Under the pieces are notes generated by a model, which was given only the letters and a program-made list of their open reading frames with translations, was not told where the DNA came from and searched no databases. DNA of 64,000 nucleotides. It comes from Diphasiastrum complanatum. Taxonomy: Eukaryota > Streptophyta > Lycopodiopsida > Lycopodiales > Lycopodiaceae. The stretch covers positions 69,377,252 through 69,441,251 of the forward strand of contig CM055092.1 in assembly GCA_029204225.1 (NCBI GenBank), written 5' to 3'. The position numbers and the translations under genes were made by a program. Below are positions 56,691-64,000 of the stretch, in pieces. The first letter of the stretch is position 1. Every line of letters begins with the position of its first letter.

Positions 56691-58022
56691 TAGGTCGCTC
56701 GACGATTTGAAAGGTATACCTGCAGAACTCGGAGAGCACCGTATTGATCTTAAGCAAAATGCTGTACCTGTTCGATAGAGACAGTATCATCTCAATCCAA
56801 AGTACTCTCTCATGGTTAAGGACGAACTCAACAAGCACCTTAAGACATGTATTATCTATCTCGTCTTAAGAAGTGAATGGGTTTCACCCATTGTTGTTGT
56901 CCCAAAGAAGAATACTGGCAAAATACGAATATGCCAGGATTTCCGCAAGCTCAATGCTGCCACAAGGAAGGATCATCATCCTCTGCCCTTCACTGATTCC
57001 ATCTTAGATCAGGTTGCTGGTCAAGAGCGTTACAGTTTCTGTGACGGATTCTCTGGTTATAATCAGGTTGGAGTGCAGAAGGAGGATCGTTTAAAGACCA
57101 CATTCACTACGGATTGGGGCACTTATGCCTACAACATAATGCCCTTTGGTCTTTGTAACGCACCAGCGACTTTTCAGCAAATCATGATGTTAATTTTTGC
57201 TGCCTTCCTAAGAACTTTTCTTGAAATATTTATTGATGATTTCTGTGTATATAGTGATATCAAGACACACTTGAAGAAGCTGAAATTAACATTGCAACGG
57301 TGTCGAGATACTTGTTTATCCCTTTATCCAGAGAAATGTTTCTTCGGTATGAAAGAAAGAATATTACTTGGACACAGAATATCAAATAAAGGAATAGAAG
57401 TCGACAAAGATAAAGTCGAGCTTATAAAGAATCTTCTGATACCAACCAATTTACGTGAACTAAGAGCTTTCTTAGGACATGTCGACTATTATCAGAGATT
57501 TATGCAAAATCATGTTTCTATTGCTTCATCTCTTACTCATCTACTCAAGAAACAAGTGGAATACTTGTGGACAAATGAACAACATAAAACATTCAAAGAA
57601 CTTAAACAAATGTTGATCAATGCTCCTATTTTGAGACCACCCAACTGGGCTATTCTATTTCATAGTTATGTTGATGTTTCTGCATTTGCTATTGGCATCT
57701 GTCTGAGCCAAAAGGACAACCAAAAGAAAGATCATCCCATATACTATGCGAGTCGACAGCTCAGTGCCTTAGATAAGAATTATTCGGCTACCTAAAGAGA
57801 AGCACTTGGAATGATTTTTACTGTTAAGAAATTTTGACATTATTTGTTGGAATATGCATTTATTTTTTATGTTGATTATAATGCTCTAAAATATCTTGTA
57901 AATAAACCAGATCTATCAGGACAAATTGCTCAACGGGTTCTACTTCTGTAGGAATTCACTTATCAAGTAGAACTTCACCAAGGAAAGTATCATACAAATG
58001 CTAATTATCTATCGCGACTCAG
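56690..58022 (+). pseudogene. Gypsy reverse transcriptase and RNase H
   Basis: After the frameshift at about 56,690: LDDLKGIPAELGEHRIDLK. The open frame 56812-57795 holds SPIVVVPKKNTGKIRICQDF, SFCDGFSGYNQVGVQ, FTTDWGTYAYNIMPFGLCNA, the catalytic IFIDDFCVYS, and LRELRAFLGHVDYYQRFM. RNase H starts ILFHSYVDVSAFAIGICLSQ and continues past a stop at 57,793 (REALGMIFTVKKF, YHTNANYLSRL). Confidence 0.88.
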
Positions 58023-58023
58023 C

Positions 58024-58900
58024 ATGGAAAAAATCGAAGAACCAATTAATGATGATTTTCCAGACGAACATCTATTTGAACTTTCATCCACAAATTTGTT
58101 ATATTCTGATATCATTACTTATCTCAAGGATCAGATATATCCGGATGGTTATGATTTGGAGCAAAAGACAGTTTTTCAATATAAGGTAGCACCTTATACG
58201 ATTATTAACAATATCCTTTACAAGCTTGGTGATGATCATCAATTACGAAGATGTCTGAAAACAGCAGATATTAAAAAGGTTGTTCAAGCCTTACATTCAG
58301 AAGATGCTGGAGGACACTTTGCTTTGAAGAATACTGTTAATAAGATATTGGCCGCCAAATACTGGTGGCCAACCATGTTTAAGGATGTATCAAATTTTAT
58401 TTGTTCGTGTGATCCATGCCAGAGATCTGACAAGCCTACAAAAGCAATGAAGTGGCCGTTGACACCAATCATGCCTCTTGCACCATTTGAAAAGTGGGAA
58501 ATTGACTTTGTCAGTCCAATTAAACCTATGACCCGACATACGAAATGTTGTTATATTCTTGTTGCAACGGATTATGCTACAAAGAAAGTTGAAGCAGAGG
58601 CGACGAAACGAAACGATGCGAAACAAAAGTATTATCACAAGATATGGTTATCCACTTGAACTAGTAAGTGACCGAGGTACACATTCTCTAAATGACACTA
58701 TACGGCTGCTGACAACATATTTTTTGATCAAACACAAAAAAAACTACATCGTATAATTCAAAAGCAAACGGGTTGACAGAGAGAGCTAATGGAATTCTAT
58801 GTAAGATCTTGAACAAAAGTACTATTGCGCATGCAACAGATTGGGATCAAAAACTACCATCAGTTCTCTGGGCTTATCGTAACACAGAAAAGAAATTTCA
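58024..58900 (+). pseudogene. Gypsy integrase, N-terminal and core
   Basis: The HHCC zinc region is ALHSEDAGGHFALKNTVNKI ... FICSCDPCQRSDKP. The core starts WEIDFVSPIKP (first Asp), then a small deletion near 58,625, ITRYGYPLELVSDRGTHSLN (second Asp), ANGLTERANGILCK (Glu) and VLWAYRNTEK. The plus-strand homology stops there. Confidence 0.85.
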
Positions 58901-58940
58901 GGAAAATACTAGAAAAGAATAAGAATAAAAAAAATTCTGG

Positions 58941-59384
58941 TCAAAGGTAGTATTTCTTGAGTCTGGACCCATTAATACGTGTAGGTAACAGTTCACCTTC
59001 AAGTGATTGAAGATTTACAGAACCATTCTCAAACACCTCTATGACTTTATAAGGTCCAAGCCATCTCATATGGAATTTTCCGGGGAACTTTTGATGTCGA
59101 CTATCATATATCAGTGCAAAGTCATCAGCTTTAAGATCACATTTTCTGATATGACTGTCATACTTCTTCTTCCTTTGTTCCCGGATTTCCTCCATTAATT
59201 TGTGTGAATTCACACGAGCTTCAACTAGTTTTTCAATATTGGTCAACCTTTCGTTAATACATTCTTCATCTGTTCGTTGAGCTTGAATATGAAAAGTTTT
59301 CACCTCAAATTCAATAGGCAAAATAGGATGCATACCATACGTAAGAAAATATGGTGTCTGTTTCGTCGTGAGTTTCTGTATCAT
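58941..59384 (-). pseudogene. Gypsy integrase C-terminal region, inverted
   Basis: 147 open codons on the minus strand: TTKQTPYFLTYGMHPILPIE, HMRWLGPYKVIEVFENGSV and LPTRINGSRLKKYYL, then stop. This is what should follow WAYRNTEK on the plus strand, so it appears to be the missing end of the neighbouring Gypsy, flipped. Confidence 0.82.
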
Positions 59385-59862
59385 TTTCTTGGATCCTGCG
59401 AGCAGGTTTTGCGGAAGTTTCTAGAATCTTTCTAGCATATTTCTGAGAATCTCTCGAGAATCTCTCAACCTACTTTTTGTATTCCTCCATTGAAGATGAT
59501 GGCCACGTGAACATTATTCACACGTGTGTATGCTCACATATCAAAACAGATATTGTTTCTTCTTAATTTATTTTTTTTCTTTTCACAAATGGTCTTTCGT
59601 CATTAAGATTGATATGTCAAATCATAGTTTGAAACTCTGAGCCATGCATGTCCTCCATAATTGGAAATGACAGATGTCATGTCACCATGCCACGTCATCA
59701 TCCCTTCCACACCGTTACTGCATAACATTGTTATTTTTCATTTGTCTTCCTTACACTTTCTTCCTGCAATTACATGATTTCCTGCGCTCACTCTCTTTGC
59801 GATCAAAGCGATCTTTTATGCCTTATTGAGATCTACGGAGCTGATGTGAATCATTCGACGCA
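59385..59862. other. Possible Gypsy LTR/leader
   Basis: The range begins with repeated GAATCTYTC words (59,420-59,470) and has CACGTG(A)ACATTATTCACACGTGTG, a palindrome-rich segment, at 59,504-59,527. It lies between the Gypsy integrase end and a gag start. No LTR partner is visible. Confidence 0.35.
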
Positions 59863-60267
59863 ATGGCTTCTGGATCGAACTCTAGCTCTACTATCATCTG
59901 AAAAGCACGCGCATGAATCTGTCTGGCATCCATCCAGTCTTTTTTGGATCGATGTAGGTTGGGTGATCTAAAAGTGGACCCCTCAATCATCCTATCTGAA
60001 GTCAGTATTGAATTTGTGAACTCCATCCACTCAATCTTTGAGGGGGACTTCAAAGTACATGTGCGAGGCAAATTTTTCACCATTACTGAAGACCTGTTCT
60101 GCACAACCCTTGGATTACCATTGGATGGGAAGATTGTTTCTACGAACAAAGATTTTGTGGATGAAGCGGCCCATTTTTTGAGCAACGGCTTCATACCCAC
60201 GAAGGGGTACAAAATCTCGATAATCAGGGATACCACATTTAAGCTGTTCTGTAAATATGCCATGTAA
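59863..60267 (+). pseudogene. Gypsy-like gag/plant-transposon N-terminal domain
   Basis: The ATG at 59,863 opens MASGSNSSSTII then stops at 59,899. The frame from 59,944 reads SIEFVNSIHSIFEGDFKVHV, RGKFFTITEDLFCTTLGLPL. This resembles the VRG..v.f....in..fgLp domain often placed at the start of plant Gypsy (Tat/Athila-like) polyproteins. It is cut off at about 60,265 by the Penelope-like element on the opposite strand. Confidence 0.55.
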
Positions 60268-60534
60268 TTCAAAGAATGATAGATACCAGGTACACCATGT
60301 AGGAGAACAGGCAAAATCCATATGAATACCACAGACCTGTTTCCAAGTCATGTTTCCTAATCTTACTATGCAATTGTCAATCAGGATATCATTATATTGG
60401 CAAAAAAGTTCCATGTCAACAGTCCAATTATCAATTTGATTAGTAACCCATTTCCAATCAAATTGCTTAAGGCTCGAGTTCCATTGATAGGCAAGTTTTT
60501 TGTTTTTACAAGACTTGAATGCATATCCTATCAT
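60255..60534 (-). pseudogene. Penelope-like RT continuation with motif B
   Basis: VRLGNMTWKQVCGIHMDFAC then SPTWCTWYLSFFEL corresponds to the F-Q..GIPMG..CAP..A..FL...E motif B of Penelope RTs. The Gly-Ile-x-Met core is kept. Homology stops at FELH, about 60,260. Confidence 0.7.
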
Positions 60535-60547
60535 TTTCCGTACTATT

Positions 60548-61597
60548 TTAGCCCATCAGGACATTAAGAGGAATATTTTCATAGCATTTCGCGATGTCAG
60601 TAGACCACATCGAAGTGATTTTGTCAGGCACATTAAGATAAAATTCAGTAGATGAATCGCACTGCCAGTATAGGTTGGTATCCACATTTAGGATACTCTC
60701 GTATGAAATTGCCTTAAGGCCTGCTCTCTCCATAAGGAGCGAAGCCAGCATACCAAGAGCTCCGGAAATAAACGTGGCCACTTTAGAAAAATAGCAATCA
60801 TGTGCGTTTGTAATCCATCTGAACGTATTTTTATGTGCCTTGAAAGTACAAAGTAAGAAAGGTAATTCTTCTTTTTCTATTAGAAAATCAGGTATTTTAG
60901 TAGTAAAAGTATCTCGAATCTCAATCATAGCCATGTCTAGTGTATTATCATTTTCTTTTGGAAACGGGGCAAAATCTGGACTCGACAATCTCACTAAAGC
61001 CAAATTTCTTACAAAATAGATGCACATAAAGTATGGGTTATGTTGAGCCTTATCCACACCATTCACATATAGATTGGTAGTAATCCAATTACGCTCATCA
61101 ATGGCATTTGTAAGTTTTTTATTCATAATACTTTTTCTATGTAGCCACTTAGTATTTTTCAAAAAGTTTGTTACAACAACTTTGCAAATCAGGGCATGTT
61201 CCATAACAGTCTCATGATCAATATTTTGAGGGATGTGATTAAGTCCTTTGTTCAATTCATTCTTTAAAACTTTGCTTCTAATAATTCCAGTATCCATCGA
61301 GACAAGATGCCCAAAAATTTCCGAAATGAGCTCTTTAAAACGTTTATTGTAAGCACAAGTACAAGGTGGAATGTTGTCAACATCGAAATCACAAAAAACT
61401 TGAAAGGATTTATACCATTCATGCTTCAAATGTGGAAAGTAAGACCAACCAAACACGATAACCTCAAAAGTCTCATCAATATGACCAAAAATATGAAGTA
61501 AAATTTTAGCATATAGTTGTTTAACATCAATCCTCTCAAAGCATCTGTTGTAATAACGTAAATGCAAAAAAAAATTCCCTCTATCTCTTTTAACCAC
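60548..61597 (-). pseudogene. Penelope-like reverse transcriptase (349 codons open)
   Basis: CTCAYNKRFKELISEIFGHL (residues 79-98) matches the C-x-C...GHVVTGDL-type motif that precedes Penelope RTs. A degenerate N-terminal RT block, TNLYVNGVDKAQHNPYF, lies at 174-190. LPFLLCTFKAHKNTFRWITN (245-264) is the K-hK..R.I block, and WSTDIAKCYENIPL (331-344) is motif A with the catalytic Asp at 334. No GIY-YIG endonuclease is in view. The frame stops at 60,548; motif B continues in another frame. Confidence 0.78.
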
Positions 61598-61669
61598 TAG
61601 TTATCGTCTACCAGTATTGCTGACCTCCAATATCCTTATTTCTTCTAAGTCATCCTGCACATGGATCAA

Positions 61670-62158
61670 TCATGGTAAAAGTTTAGCTTTCTGATAGAAA
61701 GATCCTCCTTTCCACCATTGCTTTGCCCTTCTTTGCATTTGTTTGAAAGATACTTTCTTTCTGTTATTGCCACTATCTGATATGACTGAGCTTGTATTGT
61801 TTAGATTGAAGAAACCCGTTTTTTTGCTTGTATTCTGGAAGTATTTGTCTTGCATGGTAGAGAAGCTAGGTTTTTTCAAAAGACGTTCAATTTCTCGAAT
61901 GTTTTCAGCATTGCCAAAGTGTGCAAGGAGTTTAGCAGTAGGGTTTATGGAAAGTTCAATGGCAGCATCAATCATGTATTGTCGGATATACATAAAGACA
62001 ATGTGGGACTTGACAACCTCTCTAGCAGGTTTATGCAACCAAAGGAAGAAGGCATTAAGCTGATTTTGAAGAGACGCACTAGGAAAGAAAATGGGAAGAT
62101 GATTCATTATATACCAGACAGAGTGATCAAACCATATGATAGAAAATTGTTTTTGCAC
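61670..62158 (-). pseudogene. Penelope-like element A, linker protein segment
   Basis: SIIWFDHSVWYIMNHLPIFF, KLLAHFGNAENIREIERLLK and FSTMQDKYFQNTSKKTGFFN are shared with copy B at 23,230-23,600 and so define the family. A basic end (RAKQWWKGGSFYQKAKLLP) follows. The function of this domain is unknown to me. Confidence 0.65.
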
Positions 62159-62468
62159 TTATCACCGCATTTGCAGGGATTTCTCGAATGTTTTCAGCAT
62201 CGCCAAGGTGTGCAAGGAGTTTAGCAGTAGGGTTTATGGAAAGTTCAATGGCAGCATCAATCATGTATTGTCAGATATACAGAAAGACAATGTGGGACTT
62301 GACAACCTCTCTAGCAGGTTTATGCAACCAAAGGAAGAAGGCATTAAGCTGATTTTGCAGAGACGCACAGGAAAGAAAATCGGAAGATGATTCATTATAT
62401 ACCAGATAGAGTGATCAAACCATATGATAGAAGAATTGCTTTTGCACTTATCACCGCATCTGCACTTA
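61891..62468. repeat. 289-bp tandem duplication inside the Penelope-like ORF
   Basis: TTTCTCGAATGTTTTCAGCA recurs at 61891 and 62180, and the copies run to CACTTATCACCGCAT. Identity is about 96 percent. As 289 is not a multiple of three, the duplication itself breaks the reading frame. Confidence 0.88.
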
Positions 62469-62488
62469 AAAAAGGGTCTTTTCCAATT

Positions 62489-63091
62489 CTAGATTCTAAC
62501 TTGATGAAGGTTCATTCTGTTAAAGCCGGTGTCAAAATGGCCTCTAGTTCTAGCCCAAGTCTGCTTAGAAGGACATCTTGAAGGTCCGAATCTGCTCATC
62601 TTGATAATAGTATCAAAGGCAATAGGAGTATCAAAAGAAGGATTCTTATGCAAAGCAACAAGCTTGCATGCTTGGACTTCTTCATCAGTGAGATGAGCAA
62701 GAGCGATCCAGAGCTCAATAGAGATAGGTGCTAGGAAGTTGACAGAAGGAAGGCTCCAAAGTTTGTAAGCAGTTTTTGCAGATTTAAATTCAATGACATG
62801 ACTAGGTACCAATGGTACTTGACAGCTATTGGCTTGACAAAATTCAAAGGCAGATTGATTTCCCACATCACAGATTTCTTGCAAGAAAGACTCTAACTGA
62901 GAAGCATTGTCTTCATCAAGGTCTTCGGTAAAAATCAATGGGTGAGGTGAAGTAGAAGCAGTAGAAGGGATAGGAGTATCAATAGATGAGTCATCATTTT
63001 CTTTTTCCAGGCAAGCAAATACTTTTCGAACATGCATATTACAGAATTTTTCCTCAGCAGCAATTCGTTCAACATAGTTTGAAAGTTCCAT
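62489..63091 (-). pseudogene. Penelope-like element A, N-terminal protein segment
   Basis: 200 codons from ATG (MELSNYVERIAAEEKFCNMH). A low-complexity Ser/Thr-Pro run (SSIDTPIPSTASTSPHP) is followed by AFEFCQANSC and a globular-looking part (LAPISIELWIALAHLTDEEV). The frame then stops two codons before the NWKRPFFKCRC block. Not matched to a known domain. It could be the element's own N-terminal region. Confidence 0.45.
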
Positions 63092-63171
63092 ATAAATTTT
63101 TTAAACCATGCTAAGGGAATTCTTTTTTTTAATAAAATTCGTATAAATTTTGATCCAATCCATGATGCAAA

Positions 63172-63381
63172 TCAAATCAACAAGACAAGAATTTTATCAT
63201 CCGGGCCAGCAACATTACAAGTAGTCATATCATAAGTAGTAATCAAATTGTGAACTTCAACAACCTTCTTCACGCAACATATAATAGTCTGAACAAAAGG
63301 ACTAGGAGGAGGAAGGGGCTCCCCATAGCCAATAGTTTTGTCATTCATAATATCTATCAGTAAATTTGCCAATTTGATCAT
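63172..63381 (-). other. Unassigned minus-strand ORF upstream of element A
   Basis: 69 codons starting MIKLANLLIDIMNDKTIGYG, with a Pro-rich run (EPLPPPSPFV). It may be the true start of the Penelope-like protein, but the frame does not join. Confidence 0.2.
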
Positions 63382-63759
63382 TTTTCTCTTGCAGATTTAT
63401 ATCCATCCATCCAACATAAAAAAAACGGGAGCCCAGTGGATCTCTAGCAAGTGTGTTAGATGTTATTCACACTGATATTGGACACCTGCAATATAGAAGT
63501 AGAACTGCAAAAGATAGAGCTGATAGTGGGATCTTTTTTTATGAATCAATGTACATTTCTGATACAAAAGGAAATTTTGGACAAATAGTCCCAATTTCAT
63601 TACCTAGTTTTGGAAGTGGTGAATAGGTTGCTCCAAATGCTACAGTTTCAGAATCCTTTTGTTGCAAGTTATATAATAATGTAAAAAATTCATTCAAGAT
63701 AAGCACGAGATAAAAAAAACAGTCAGATTGAGTTGGTTTATTTCTTTGAATAGACACAC

Positions 63760-63929
63760 CCTCGAAATACCTCGAAAAATCTGAGACTCCAAAAATAGAA
63801 ATCTCCAAAAATTTGACTTACGAGTCTCGAAAAATTCATCCAATTCGAGTGTGCATTTAGTGCAATTCGTGTCTAGAAAAATTCGAGTTTAGACATTTGT
63901 GTCTAGAAATTTTTTTTGAATTCGAGTCG

Positions 63930-63930
<1 letters not shown>
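63760..63930. repeat. AAAAATTCGAGT motif array, second site
   Basis: CGAAAAAT, AAATTCGAGT and TCGAGTCTC-type words recur about eight times, as at 6.0-6.26 kb. Here GTGTCTAGAAA appears twice. Confidence 0.5.
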
Positions 63931-63931
<1 letters not shown>

Positions 63932-63975
<44 letters not shown>

Positions 63976-64000
63976 ATAGAGAGAGAGAGAGAGAGAGAGA
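63932..64000. repeat. (GT)n then (GA)n, running off the window
   Basis: GT units to 63,974, then CATA, then GA units to the last base. Confidence 0.97.

Larger units (their letters stand above)
54880..58900 (+). mobile_element. Gypsy LTR retrotransposon internal region
   Basis: Gag end with two zinc knuckles, protease, RT, RNase H and integrase in Gypsy order (integrase after RNase H). No LTR or primer site was seen on either side. The end of integrase lies inverted at 58,941-59,384. No chromodomain is visible in that C-terminal piece, so it is likely not a chromovirus. RT is the best-preserved part. Confidence 0.85.
60265..63091 (-). mobile_element. Penelope-like element copy A, 3'-truncated
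   Basis: Reading down the minus strand: an N-terminal frame (63091-62489), a CRCGDKC block (near 62,470), a 289-bp duplicated segment, a linker frame (to 61,670), the RT frame (61597-60548) and RT motif B (60,348-60,255). There the sequence changes to plus-strand Gypsy-like coding, so RT motif C and the rest are lost. Stops and frameshifts separate the parts. Copy B at 23.2 kb shares the CRCGDKC, linker and motif A blocks. Confidence 0.78.

Noticed and set aside
60115-60200. FIHKIFVRRNN on the minus strand as a degenerate RT motif C (RFIDDI)
   Set aside because: It lies beyond the junction at about 60,265, where the plus strand codes for a Gypsy-like domain, so the similarity is coincidental.

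Overview
The window looks like a land-plant nuclear chromosome that is rich in transposable elements. Plant-type Copia and Gypsy LTR retrotransposons are present, several with a TGGTATCAGAGC initiator-Met-tRNA primer site. There are also Penelope-like reverse transcriptases, a LINE, Helitron-type termini, AT-rich spacers and very long GA/TA/CA microsatellites. Penelope-like elements plus bloated introns suggest a fern or another seed-free plant more than a flowering plant. That placement is inference.

Two host genes can be supported. The better one is on the minus strand, 39,604 down to 20,615. Five exons, all joined in phase 0, encode a 735-residue RRM protein that resembles plant REPRESSOR OF SILENCING 3 / NOL8-type nucleolar RNA-binding proteins. 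Intron 1 (9.6 kb) holds a Penelope-like element, a LINE, a long CT tract and a Copia LTR. Intron 4 (5.6 kb) holds a second Penelope-like copy, a Copia LTR and several CT tracts. The second candidate is on the plus strand at the left (1,173-5,515). Four small exons share phase 1 and encode a Cys-rich stretch followed by two 36-nt micro-exons. I cannot name it.

Layout: 1-600, a 350-bp direct repeat; 1,173-5,515, candidate host exons with a minus-strand Copia 5' end (3,440-5,133) inside the intron; 2,840-7,800, fold-back repeats and three Helitron-like 3' ends, each next to a TA array; 8,990-9,680, a tandem duplication with GT and G tracts; 11,100-12,240, tandem repeats and GC-rich modules between TA arrays; 12,240-15,600, no gene; 15,627-20,099, a decayed Copia; 20,615-39,604, the RRM gene with its TE-filled introns; 40,140-49,500, Copia and Gypsy debris; 49,560-54,570, a Copia with a second Copia nested in it (5-bp target duplication visible); 54,880-59,390, a Gypsy with an apparent internal inversion; 59,863-60,267, the gag start of another Gypsy-like element; 60,265-63,400, the best-preserved Penelope-like element, truncated at its 3' end.

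Every mobile element seen is broken by stops, frameshifts or deletions. No tRNA, rRNA, CRISPR or bacterial-type operon was found. Protein family assignments are made by eye from conserved motifs and were not checked against a database.
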